Below, one piece after another: positions 28,189 through 36,836 of a stretch of DNA of 64,000 bases (its first letter is position 1; every line of letters begins with the position of its first letter). The notes under the pieces are model-generated. The model was given only the letters and a program-made list of their open reading frames with translations, had not been told where the DNA came from and made no database searches. The DNA is taken from the NCBI RefSeq assembly GCF_007097245.1, contig NZ_VJZT01000006.1, positions 124,001 to 188,000 of the forward strand. Direction: 5' to 3'. Position numbers and translations under genes: made by a program. The stretch is from Flavobacterium restrictum. Lineage in GTDB: Bacteria; Bacteroidota; Bacteroidia; Flavobacteriales; Flavobacteriaceae.

Positions 28189-29472
28189 TTGGATCAAAAT
28201 ATAAAAATTGCAGTCATTGGATTAGGGTATGTAGGTTTACCTTTAGCACGACTATTTGCTACTAAATATCCTGTAGTTGGATTTGATATTAATAAAGATA
28301 GAGTTGCTGCATTGCAATCAGGTAGTGATAGTACACTTGAAATTGATGATGCTACTCTTCAAAAAGTATTGCTACAAACCAATGGGAACGAAAATGGTTT
28401 GTTTTGTTCTTGCTCCATAGCAGATATAGCGGATTGTAATTATTACATCGTTACTGTTCCAACACCAGTTGATAAAAACAACCGTCCTGACTTAACTCCT
28501 TTGTATAAATCGAGCGAAACGGTAGCCAATGTTTTAAAAAAAGGAGATATAGTTATTTATGAATCTACAGTTTATCCTGGTGTTACCGAGGAGGAATGTG
28601 TTCCCGTTTTAGAAAAAATTTCAGGATTGCGATTTAATGTTGATTTTTTTGCGGGTTATTCTCCTGAACGAATAAATCCCGGCGATAAAGAGCATACCGT
28701 AGAAAAAATATTAAAAATAACGTCTGGCTCAACTCCAGAAATTGGACTAAAAGTAAACCAACTATACCAATCTGTAATTACCGCTGGAACACATCTAGCA
28801 CCATCTATAAAAGTGGCCGAAGCAGCTAAAGTTATCGAGAATTCGCAACGAGATATTAATATTGCTTTTGTTAATGAATTGGCCAAAATATTCAATCTTT
28901 TAGACATTGATACGGCTGAAGTTTTGAAAGCAGCAGGCACAAAATGGAACTTTTTGCCCTTTAAACCCGGTCTCGTTGGTGGTCATTGCATAGGCGTAGA
29001 TCCTTACTATTTAGCTCAAAAAGCGCAAGAAAAAGGCTATCACCCTGAAATAATTTTGGCAGGACGACGTTTAAATGATAGTATGGGCGAATATGTAGCT
29101 TCGCAAGTAGTTAAATTGATGATTAAAAAAGGGGTTGCCATTAATAATGCGCGCTTATTAATGCTCGGAATTACGTTCAAAGAGAATTGTCCAGATGTTC
29201 GGAATACCAAAATTGTGGATGTCATTGCCGCACTTCAAGAATACGGAATTACCGTTACGATATACGATCCATGGGCAAATCCTATGGAAGTATTGCATGA
29301 ATACCAGCTTACAACAACCAACCAATTGCCAGAATCAAAATTTGATGCAGTAATTTTGGGAGTTGCTCATAAAGCCTTTTTGGACATCGAGTTTCCAACA
29401 CTTTTGAATACACCGAGTGTTTTATATGATGTTAAAGGAGTTTTGAATATTCAAGTCGACGGAAAATTATAA
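28189..29472 (+). CDS. UDP-N-acetyl-hexosamine 6-dehydrogenase (TviB/WbpA type)
   Basis: This 427-residue nucleotide-sugar dehydrogenase has IAVIGLGYVGLPLARLFATK at the N-terminus, TVPTPVDKNNRPDLTPL in the cofactor region, YSPERINPGDKEH, and a catalytic C267 in GGHCIGVDPYYL. These blocks fit the TviB/WbpA branch that makes UDP-GlcNAcA or UDP-GalNAcA, and differ from UDP-glucose dehydrogenase. The start codon is TTG: an in-frame TAA at 28174 blocks anything further upstream, the first internal Met is very late, and the Rossmann motif follows the TTG at the usual distance. It probably works with the WbpP-like epimerase at 25479. Confidence 0.9.
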   Translation: MDQNIKIAVIGLGYVGLPLARLFATKYPVVGFDINKDRVAALQSGSDSTLEIDDATLQKVLLQTNGNENGLFCSCSIADIADCNYYIVTVPTPVDKNNRPDLTPLYKSSETVANVLKKGDIVIYESTVYPGVTEEECVPVLEKISGLRFNVDFFAGYSPERINPGDKEHTVEKILKITSGSTPEIGLKVNQLYQSVITAGTHLAPSIKVAEAAKVIENSQRDINIAFVNELAKIFNLLDIDTAEVLKAAGTKWNFLPFKPGLVGGHCIGVDPYYLAQKAQEKGYHPEIILAGRRLNDSMGEYVASQVVKLMIKKGVAINNARLLMLGITFKENCPDVRNTKIVDVIAALQEYGITVTIYDPWANPMEVLHEYQLTTTNQLPESKFDAVILGVAHKAFLDIEFPTLLNTPSVLYDVKGVLNIQVDGKL

Positions 29473-29499
29473 TAATTTTAGGTAAAGATGTAATTTATA

Positions 29500-30549
29500 A
29501 TGATGAAAAAAATACTTATAACCGGAGGAGCAGGTTTTATTGGCTCTCATGTCGTAAGACGGTTTGTAGAAAATTATCCAGCGTATCATATTTTTAATCT
29601 GGATGCGTTGACTTATGCTGGAAATTTAGAAAATATTACTGATATCGAAAAGAGGCCCAATTATACATTTGTAAAAGGAGACATCACCGATGAGCATTTT
29701 ATAGACACATTATTTCAGACGCATCATTTTGAAGGCGTTATTCATCTAGCAGCCGAATCTCATGTGGATCGTTCCATCGAAGATCCATTATCATTTGTTA
29801 AAACTAACGTTTTTGGGACTATGAATCTTTTAAATGCAGCCAAAAAACAATGGTTAGGCAACTTTGAAGGAAGACGATTTTACCATGTAAGCACAGATGA
29901 AGTTTACGGTTCTTTGGGTTCCGAAGGACTTTTTACTGAAACTACGGCTTACGACCCAAATTCTCCCTATTCGGCTTCCAAGGCAAGTTCGGATCATTTT
30001 GTTAGGGCTTATGGTGAAACCTATGGTTTACCGTACGTTATTACGAATTGTTCTAATAACTATGGTCCCAACCATTTTCCCGAAAAATTAATTCCCTTGT
30101 TTATCAATAATATTATCCATAAGAATCCTTTACCTGTTTATGGTGATGGGAATTACACTCGTGACTGGCTTTTTGTAAAAGACCATGCTGTGGCAATTGA
30201 TTTGGTTTTTCATAAAGGAAACAATCATGAAACCTACAATATTGGTGGATTTAACGAATGGAAAAATATCGATTTAGTCAAAGTTCTTTGTGAGTTGATG
30301 GATCAAAAGTTAGGAAGAACAGCAGGAGAATCTGCGGAGTTGATTACCTATGTAAAAGACCGACCAGGACATGATCTACGGTATGCAATTGATGCTTCAA
30401 AAATAAATTCTCAATTGGGTTGGAAACCTTCGGTAACTTTTGAACAAGGACTAGAAATCACAATTGATTGGTATTTGAACAATCAAGAATGGCTAAATAA
30501 TGTAACTTCAGGTGATTATGCCTCGTATTACGAAAAACAATATTCTTAA
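29500..30549 (+). CDS. rfbB: dTDP-glucose 4,6-dehydratase
   Basis: This enzyme is the second step of dTDP-L-rhamnose synthesis, converting dTDP-glucose to dTDP-4-keto-6-deoxyglucose. The protein has 349 residues, with ITGGAGFIGSHVVRRFVENY near the N-terminus, HLAAESHVDRSIEDP, STDEVYGSLG with the catalytic Asp-Glu pair, and Y157-x3-K161 in SPYSASKASSDH. Length and motifs are canonical. The companion genes rfbC, rfbD and rfbA lie about 17 kb downstream at 46951-49273, so the pathway is complete but split. It is 33 bp before the antiterminator gene. Confidence 0.96.
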   Translation: MMKKILITGGAGFIGSHVVRRFVENYPAYHIFNLDALTYAGNLENITDIEKRPNYTFVKGDITDEHFIDTLFQTHHFEGVIHLAAESHVDRSIEDPLSFVKTNVFGTMNLLNAAKKQWLGNFEGRRFYHVSTDEVYGSLGSEGLFTETTAYDPNSPYSASKASSDHFVRAYGETYGLPYVITNCSNNYGPNHFPEKLIPLFINNIIHKNPLPVYGDGNYTRDWLFVKDHAVAIDLVFHKGNNHETYNIGGFNEWKNIDLVKVLCELMDQKLGRTAGESAELITYVKDRPGHDLRYAIDASKINSQLGWKPSVTFEQGLEITIDWYLNNQEWLNNVTSGDYASYYEKQYS

Positions 30550-30581
30550 TTTTTTGGTTACAAAAGAGCAAATAAAAAGCA

Positions 30582-31052
30582 ATGAACTGGTATGTAGTCT
30601 ACACAAAACCAAAATGGGAGAAAAAAGTAGCCGAACGATTAAATGCTATTGGAATTGTTACTTATTGCCCATTGGTAAACAAAATCAGTCAGTGGTCTGA
30701 TCGCAAAAAAACGATTCAAGTTCCCTTGTTTAATTCTTATATTTTTGTTCAAATACTTGAAAAAGAGAGGAATAAAATATTTGAAGTTACAGGTGCCGTT
30801 CGGTATTTATTTTGGTTAAGTAAACCAGCTATTGTTAGAGATGAAGAAATTAAAGCCATTCAAAATTGGCTTTCGGCACCGGAATGTTATAAAGTTGCTG
30901 TCGATAAATGGCAAAGAGGCGATAAAGTGATATTGGATTCAGGCCCTTTTGTCGCACACGAGGCAACGGTGCAAGAGGTAAAACAAAACTATTATGTTTT
31001 GGTTTTAGAGTCTTTGGGATGTATTCTTAAAGTAGAGAAAAGAGAAGAGTAG
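30582..31052 (+). CDS. UpxY/NusG-like transcription antiterminator
   Basis: This 156-residue NusG paralogue has an N-terminal NGN domain (MNWYVVYTKPKWEKKVAERL, then PLFNSYIFVQI near residue 53) and a C-terminal KOW-like region (WQRGDKVILDSGPFVAHEAT near residue 111). It is typical of the UpxY/LoaP group, which in Bacteroides prevents premature termination within long capsule operons. It lies inside the second locus, just upstream of a terminator-like hairpin (31061-31084) and the long export/assembly operon. It is therefore a plausible processivity factor for the genes that follow. Which promoter or leader it recognises is not visible. Confidence 0.9.
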   Translation: MNWYVVYTKPKWEKKVAERLNAIGIVTYCPLVNKISQWSDRKKTIQVPLFNSYIFVQILEKERNKIFEVTGAVRYLFWLSKPAIVRDEEIKAIQNWLSAPECYKVAVDKWQRGDKVILDSGPFVAHEATVQEVKQNYYVLVLESLGCILKVEKREE

Positions 31053-31060
31053 TAAATTAA

Positions 31061-31084
31061 AAAGGAGTAAACGCTTCTTTTTTT
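31061..31084 (+). terminator. Terminator-like hairpin between the antiterminator gene and the SLBB gene
   Basis: AAAGGAG (31061-31067) pairs with CTTCTTT (31074-31080, one G-T pair) around a 6-nt loop and is followed by more T. It begins 9 bp after the UpxY-like stop codon. It may set up conditional read-through into the 31206-44656 genes. Confidence 0.5.
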
Positions 31085-31205
31085 AGTATAAATAACAGAA
31101 TAATTGAATTCCAAAATGGGATTCACAAGGGCGAAGCCGTAGCGTTTTTAGGGTATTTCTCCAAAATTAAATACAAATCATTTTCCGATTTTAATACGAC
31201 AAAGT

Positions 31206-33629
31206 ATGAAAAAAATAGTTGTCATTTTAGTTTTATTGCTGGCACTTTTTAAACCAAATACAGCAGTAGCTCAAGATTTATTAAAAAGTACCGATTTGAG
31301 TACGCTCAAGGTTGATTATTTATCGGATACTGATATTGCAAAAATCAAATCACAACTACAAACGAATAATGTAACCATTGATCAAGCCGAACCTATGGCA
31401 TTGGCCAAAGGTATGAGTGCTACCGAATTTGCTAAATTAAAAATACGATTGGGTGGAACTACTATGGTCAAAAGTACTACTGTTAAAACAGAAAATATAG
31501 AGGACGATCAACCAGAACTAACCCGCAAGCAAGAAAAAATTGTTAATAAAAAAGTCAAGGACACCCTAAATTCATTGGTTTTTGGTTCAGAATTGTTTGA
31601 TAATCCCACTTTAAATTTTGAACCTGCTTCAAAATTAGCCACTCCAGTAAACTACATACTTGGTCCTGGTGATGAGTTACAAGTTAGTGTTTATGGAGTG
31701 CAGGAATACAATGCAAGTGTTCCAGTATCTTTAGAAGGAAAAGTGACCATACAATATGTAGGACAAATTCCAGTGTCGGGAATGACAATCGAGGCCGCTA
31801 CCCAAAAAATTAAAGGCGCTATAGCAAGAGTCTACAGCACGGTGCGTTCTGGACAATCTCAAGTAGGGATTAGTTTAAGCCGAATTCGAACCATAAAAAT
31901 CACGATAATAGGGAGTAAACAACCAGGTAATTATTCGGTATCTTCGTTGTCCTCCGTGTACAATGCGTTATTTCTTGGAGGTGGTCCAAGTAAAAACGGG
32001 AGTTATAGAAATATTGAGTTATTGCGTAACAATAAAGTATTCAAAAAGATTGATATCTATAATTTTTTAGTCAACGGAAATCAATCGGATAATATTGGTT
32101 TAAAAGACAATGATGTGATTCGGATTCCTGCGTATATCCAGCGAGTAACAGTAGAAGGTCAAGTAAAAAGACCTGGAATTTTCGAAATGAAATCAGGCGA
32201 AACCTTTAAGGATTTAATCAATTTTGCTTCGGGATTTAATGAATTTGCATACACGGCTTCGGTAAATGTGTTGCAAAAAACCAGTAAAGATTTTAAGGTA
32301 AAAGACATCAAAGCCTCTGAATATGGAATTTACAAACCACTTGCAGGCGATGTGTATCGGGTTTCTAAAATTTTGAATCGCTTTGAAAACCGAATTAAAA
32401 TAGAAGGTGCTGTATTTAGACCGGATACTTATTCCTTTTATGAGGGCATGCGAATTTCTGATTTGGTTAATCAAGCCGATGGACTCAAAGAAGATGCCTA
32501 TACCAATCGTGCAACAATTGTTCGTTTAAAATCTAATTTGACTACCGAGGTGGTAAATGTCAATTTAGCAGCAGCTTTGGCTGGAGATGAAGCGAGTGAT
32601 GTCGCTTTGAGCAAAGAAGATGTTGTTACGGTCTATTCTATTTTAGATTTCAAAGAAGATTATAAAATCACTATTGATGGCGAAATAAAAAAACCGGGCG
32701 TTTATGACTATCATGATAAGCTAACCTTGAATGATTTGTTAATTCAAGCTGGAGGATTAACAGGTTCAGCCTCAAAAAGAGTCGAAATTGCTAGAATGAC
32801 CAAATCCGAAACTATTGATGATGCCAATCCAAACAAAGTTGAATTGTATAATTTAGAAATTACTGCAGATACGAATGAACAAACCAAGAATTTTACATTA
32901 AGTCCTTTTGATGTGGTCAACATAAGAAGAATGGCTGTCTATGAGAAACCACAAATGGTTAAAATTAGTGGTGCTGTGAACTATACAGGAAAATATGTTT
33001 TAGTACAAAAACAAGAAAAAATTTATGATATTATTCAAAGAGCCGGTGGATTAACGTCGGTAGCCGATTTGAATGGGGTGAAAATTAAGCGACCTATTCA
33101 AGCCAAACAAATTGAAGATTTAGAAAATGTAAACCTGAATTTGGGCAAAAAAGATAGCATTCAAAACAAATTAGAGAAAAAATTAAAAGAGGATTTAAAA
33201 TTCGCAACTATCCCTGTAGATTGGAATAAAATTGTTAAAAATCCAAATAGCAATACCAATGTTACCTTGTTTGCAGGTGACGAAATTGAGGTGGCTACTT
33301 ATAATGAGAGTGTAAAAATAACAGGAAATGTGCTGCTGACTTCCGAAATTCCTTATGATAAAGGAAAAGGATTTGGATATTATTTAAACTCGGTTGGTGG
33401 TACAGATGCCAAAGGTTGGAGAAAAAAAGCGTACATTATTTATCCAAACGGTAAAGCAGGTGTGTCAAAATCTTTCCTTTTTATTCGATCTTATCCTAAA
33501 GTATTGCCTGGTTCCCAAATTGTAGTTCCCGAAAAACCCGAAACTCGAAAAATGAGTACAGGCGAATGGGTAAGTATAGGTACTGTTTTGACCAGTTTGG
33601 CGTTATTAATTGTAACTGCTTTTAAATAA
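31206..33629 (+). CDS. Large multi-SLBB polysaccharide export protein
   Basis: This 807-residue exported protein has a signal peptide (KKIVVILVLLLALFKPNTAVAQ, cleaved near residue 23). A Poly_export domain starts at NYILGPGDELQVSVYGVQE near residue 149, with IQYVGQIPVSGMTIEAATQK after it. Several SLBB domains follow, each marked by a VEGQVKRPGIF/IEGAVFRPDTY/IDGEIKKPGVY-type strand near residues 317, 398 and 494, with ISGAVNYTGKY near 594. A C-terminal hydrophobic segment lies near 787-806. This large form is common in Bacteroidota and probably builds an outer-membrane/periplasmic export channel with the Wzz protein encoded next. It lacks a kinase partner. Confidence 0.88.
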   Translation: MKKIVVILVLLLALFKPNTAVAQDLLKSTDLSTLKVDYLSDTDIAKIKSQLQTNNVTIDQAEPMALAKGMSATEFAKLKIRLGGTTMVKSTTVKTENIEDDQPELTRKQEKIVNKKVKDTLNSLVFGSELFDNPTLNFEPASKLATPVNYILGPGDELQVSVYGVQEYNASVPVSLEGKVTIQYVGQIPVSGMTIEAATQKIKGAIARVYSTVRSGQSQVGISLSRIRTIKITIIGSKQPGNYSVSSLSSVYNALFLGGGPSKNGSYRNIELLRNNKVFKKIDIYNFLVNGNQSDNIGLKDNDVIRIPAYIQRVTVEGQVKRPGIFEMKSGETFKDLINFASGFNEFAYTASVNVLQKTSKDFKVKDIKASEYGIYKPLAGDVYRVSKILNRFENRIKIEGAVFRPDTYSFYEGMRISDLVNQADGLKEDAYTNRATIVRLKSNLTTEVVNVNLAAALAGDEASDVALSKEDVVTVYSILDFKEDYKITIDGEIKKPGVYDYHDKLTLNDLLIQAGGLTGSASKRVEIARMTKSETIDDANPNKVELYNLEITADTNEQTKNFTLSPFDVVNIRRMAVYEKPQMVKISGAVNYTGKYVLVQKQEKIYDIIQRAGGLTSVADLNGVKIKRPIQAKQIEDLENVNLNLGKKDSIQNKLEKKLKEDLKFATIPVDWNKIVKNPNSNTNVTLFAGDEIEVATYNESVKITGNVLLTSEIPYDKGKGFGYYLNSVGGTDAKGWRKKAYIIYPNGKAGVSKSFLFIRSYPKVLPGSQIVVPEKPETRKMSTGEWVSIGTVLTSLALLIVTAFK

Positions 33630-33644
33630 ATTTTGAGCTTGGAT

Positions 33645-34703
33645 ATGGAAAATAAACAGCAACAGGAAGGGCAAATCTCCCTGAAGGAATTAATTGGTAA
33701 AGTAAAAGAATGGTTTTCTTATTTGTTTACTCAATGGAAAATCATTGTTTTAGCAGGATGCATTGGTGCTGCTTTGGGGCTAACGTATTCGTTTATTAAA
33801 AAACCTGTTTATACCGCAAGTTTGTCTTTTGCTTTAGAGGATGACAAAAGTTCCGGCGGTTTGGGTGGCGCATTAGGATTAGCTAGTTCATTAGGTTTTG
33901 ATTTAGGAGGCAGTGGTGGTAGTATGTTTTCGGGAACCAACTTGATGGAGCTTTTTAAATCCCGTAATATGGTTGAAAAAACCTTATTGGCTCCAGTAAA
34001 AAGGAATAACAAAACGATTACTCTTGCAGAAATGTACATTCAAAATATGAAATGGCGGGAAAAATGGGAAAATAAACCTAATTTAAAAAACATACAGTTT
34101 TTGCCCAATATAAAACGTAAATATTATACCAGAGTACACGATAGTATTTTAGGAGTAATTTATGAAAATCTATCAAAAGAGTCTTTGTCAGTTGGCCAAA
34201 AAGATAAAAAAATAGACATCATAACCATTGATATGATGTCTACCAATGAATTATTTTCTAAATATTTTACCGAAGCGTTAGCTAAAGAAGTATCTGATTT
34301 TTACATTGCCACCAAAAGTAAAAAATCACGTATGAACATGCTCATTTTAGAAAAGCAAACGGATTCTATTCGTGATCAACTAAACGGAGCGATTACCGGG
34401 GTAGCAGTGGCCAATGATAATACATTTAATCTAAATCCAGCTTTGAATGTTCGTCGAACCCCTTCTGCAAGACGACAAGTTGATGTTCAAGCGAACACCG
34501 CTATACTTACCGAATTAGTCAAACAAACCGAATTAGCTAAAGTTACCTTACGAAAAGACACTCCATTGATTCAAATAATTGATCGACCTATTTTGCCTTT
34601 GAAAAAGGAAAAAGTAGGCAAGTTAAAAGGTCTTATATCGGGTGCCTTTTTAGGTAGTTTAATTTTAATTCTAATATTAATTATTAGAAAAATAATCCAA
34701 TAA
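33645..34703 (+). CDS. Wzz-type chain length determinant protein
   Basis: This 352-residue inner-membrane protein has a first membrane segment in WKIIVLAGCIGAALGLTYSF (about residues 32-50). The Wzz motif KKPVYTASLSFALEDD follows, then a Gly-rich segment and a periplasmic helical region. A second membrane segment (LISGAFLGSLILILILIIRK) lies close to the C-terminus. No kinase domain follows, so it is a PCP1-like or truncated PCP2-like regulator of O-antigen or capsule chain length. I chose ATG 33645; an in-frame TTG at 33633 would add four residues. It lies 15 bp after the SLBB gene, indicating co-transcription. Confidence 0.88.
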   Translation: MENKQQQEGQISLKELIGKVKEWFSYLFTQWKIIVLAGCIGAALGLTYSFIKKPVYTASLSFALEDDKSSGGLGGALGLASSLGFDLGGSGGSMFSGTNLMELFKSRNMVEKTLLAPVKRNNKTITLAEMYIQNMKWREKWENKPNLKNIQFLPNIKRKYYTRVHDSILGVIYENLSKESLSVGQKDKKIDIITIDMMSTNELFSKYFTEALAKEVSDFYIATKSKKSRMNMLILEKQTDSIRDQLNGAITGVAVANDNTFNLNPALNVRRTPSARRQVDVQANTAILTELVKQTELAKVTLRKDTPLIQIIDRPILPLKKEKVGKLKGLISGAFLGSLILILILIIRKIIQ

Positions 34704-34759
34704 ATTGTATTCCAATACCCAAAAAATAGAATTTAAAGATAAAAAAAGTACTCCTTTTT

Positions 34760-36187
34760 ATGGTTTATAAGAAACAGGAATTTGTAAATGGAATATTTTG
34801 GAGTGCTATCGATAAATTTGGTATTGTAGCCGTTCAAATTATTCTTGAAATCGTTATGGCAAGACTTTTATTGCCCTCTGATTATGGAGTTTTGGGAGTT
34901 GTGGCTGTTTTTATAGCTATTGGTCAAGTGTTTACTGATGGTGGTTTTTCAAATGCATTAATTCAAAAGCAAGACCGAACCGAAATTGATTTTTCTACAG
35001 TTTTTTTTTCCAATATTGCCATTGCAACGGTTATTTACTGTATGCTTTTTTTTAGTGCTCCTTTTATTGCTGTTTTTTATAACTTACCTATTTTAAGTTC
35101 AATTATAAGGGTTATTTGTGTTGCTATAATTATTAATGCAGCGGTTATAGTGCATCGTACTAAATTAAGTATTTCATTAGACTTTAAAGTTCAAGCAAAA
35201 TATTCTTTACTGTCGGTAACTATATCAGGAGCAATTGGTTTGTTTTTGGCTTTACACGGGTATGGTGTTTGGTCACTTGTATATCAATCCGTATTGTTGT
35301 ACACTTTTAATGCTGTTTTTCTGTTTTTGCATTTGAAATGGACCCCTATATTTATTTTTTCAAAAAAATCATTTAATGAATTATTTTACTTTGGCTCAAA
35401 AATTTTAATTGCCTCTTTTATTCAAGCTATTTATAACAATTTATACTCTGTGTTGATTGCGAAAAAATTTTCTACAAAAGAGTTAGGATTGTATTCTAAA
35501 TCAAATCAGTTTACTTTATTTCCAATTTCCACTTTAACAAGTATGATGCAAAGAGTCGCTTTTCCTTATCTTTCCTCATATCAAAATGATGGTGAAAAAT
35601 TATTTTCGCTAAATCAGAAGTTTACTAAAATGAATTTGCTACTCATTGCTCCATTTTTTTTTGGATTAAGCGCATTAGCAGAACCGTTTGTTCGGATTGT
35701 TTTTTCAGATACTTGGATTGAAATAATCCCTTTGATAAGGATTTTAGCAATTGCATACGTTTTTTATCCTGTTATCGTTAATAATATGTATTTATTTCAA
35801 ATTATGAATAAGCCAAAGGTGTATTTAGCCCTCGAAGTTGTAACAAAAATATCAGGGATACTTATTCTGTTATTAACAATGAAATATGGTATTGTTATAA
35901 TGGCTTTTGGACTTTTGACGCAACAATTTTTGCAACTTATAATTACTTCTGTTTATTTAAATAAGCTTTTGGGTAAGAGTGTTTTTATACAATTAAAAAT
36001 GATTGTACCGCATATTTTAATTTGTTTTGTAATTTTGAGCATTACGTTATTCGGAGTGAATTTTATGACTACAGTTTTACTCAAACTTTTGGTTGGTTTA
36101 GCATTAACAGTAATGCTTTATTTTGTTTTTTATTTTTGTTTTCTGAAAGCCGAAATAAAAGAATTATATAGTAGTTTCAAAAAATAA
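34760..36187 (+). CDS. Lipopolysaccharide/exopolysaccharide flippase (WzxC-like)
   Basis: This 475-residue polytopic protein of the MOP/PST superfamily begins FVNGIFWSAIDKFGIVAVQI. It continues with VMARLLLPSDYGVLGVVAVF and FTDGGFSNALIQKQD, which are hallmarks of the WzxC/TuaB branch. About 12-14 membrane segments are expected. It differs from the two flippases in the first locus, which lack the DGGFSNALIQ motif. It should move the second locus's lipid-linked repeat unit to the periplasm. The next gene starts 3 bp after its stop. Confidence 0.9.
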   Translation: MVYKKQEFVNGIFWSAIDKFGIVAVQIILEIVMARLLLPSDYGVLGVVAVFIAIGQVFTDGGFSNALIQKQDRTEIDFSTVFFSNIAIATVIYCMLFFSAPFIAVFYNLPILSSIIRVICVAIIINAAVIVHRTKLSISLDFKVQAKYSLLSVTISGAIGLFLALHGYGVWSLVYQSVLLYTFNAVFLFLHLKWTPIFIFSKKSFNELFYFGSKILIASFIQAIYNNLYSVLIAKKFSTKELGLYSKSNQFTLFPISTLTSMMQRVAFPYLSSYQNDGEKLFSLNQKFTKMNLLLIAPFFFGLSALAEPFVRIVFSDTWIEIIPLIRILAIAYVFYPVIVNNMYLFQIMNKPKVYLALEVVTKISGILILLLTMKYGIVIMAFGLLTQQFLQLIITSVYLNKLLGKSVFIQLKMIVPHILICFVILSITLFGVNFMTTVLLKLLVGLALTVMLYFVFYFCFLKAEIKELYSSFKK

Positions 36188-36190
36188 AAA

Positions 36191-36778
36191 ATGGCAAAGT
36201 TATATTCTTATATTATTTTTTTGTGTAATTTTTTTAAATATTGTTTTAGAATAAAGCATTCAGGATTATTTTTTATCAAATCAAATTCATCGATTCTTGG
36301 ATGTGAAAAAATTATTTTCGGAAAAAAATTTTTTGCAAACCGATTTTTAAGATTAGAAGCCATAGGTGACTCCAAAGATATAATTTTAAAAATAGGAGAC
36401 AATGTTGCTTTAGGCGAAAGCGTTCATATTGGAGCTTTTAATTCAATAGAAATTAAAGACAACGTTTTGATTGGCTCTCGGGTCTTGATTACAGATCACA
36501 ATCACGGAAGGTATTCTGGTATTCATCAAAGCTCACCATTTGAACCACCAGTGAAGCGCCAACTTTTTTCGAGTGGGCCAGTTGTCATTCACGAGAATGT
36601 TTGGATTGGCGATGGTGTAATTATTTTGCCAAATGTTGAGATTGGTTTTGGTACCATAGTGGCAGCAAATTCTGTAGTGTCAAAAAGTTTGCCCCCTTAT
36701 TGCATAGCCGCGGGGACTCCGTGTAAAGTTATAAAAAAGTTCCATCCTGAAACACAGCTCTGGGATTTAGTGAAGTAA
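36191..36778 (+). CDS. Hexapeptide-repeat acetyltransferase (WbbJ-like)
   Basis: This 195-residue left-handed beta-helix acyltransferase has the catalytic His in ITDHNHGRYSG near residue 102. The final coil reads VWIGDGVIILPNVEIGFGTI, then SVVSKSLPPYCIAAGTP near residue 166. Such enzymes O-acetylate sugars using acetyl-CoA. Its position directly after the flippase gene and before an EpsG-like polymerase gene suggests modification of the second locus's repeat unit. The acceptor sugar is unknown. The N-terminal 40 residues are hydrophobic and aromatic, possibly membrane-associated. Confidence 0.85.
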   Translation: MAKLYSYIIFLCNFFKYCFRIKHSGLFFIKSNSSILGCEKIIFGKKFFANRFLRLEAIGDSKDIILKIGDNVALGESVHIGAFNSIEIKDNVLIGSRVLITDHNHGRYSGIHQSSPFEPPVKRQLFSSGPVVIHENVWIGDGVIILPNVEIGFGTIVAANSVVSKSLPPYCIAAGTPCKVIKKFHPETQLWDLVK

Positions 36779-36836
36779 TTTAAATCAGTTTCCTATTTAC
36801 GATAGCGCATTCTTTCGAATATAGAATCACATAAAC

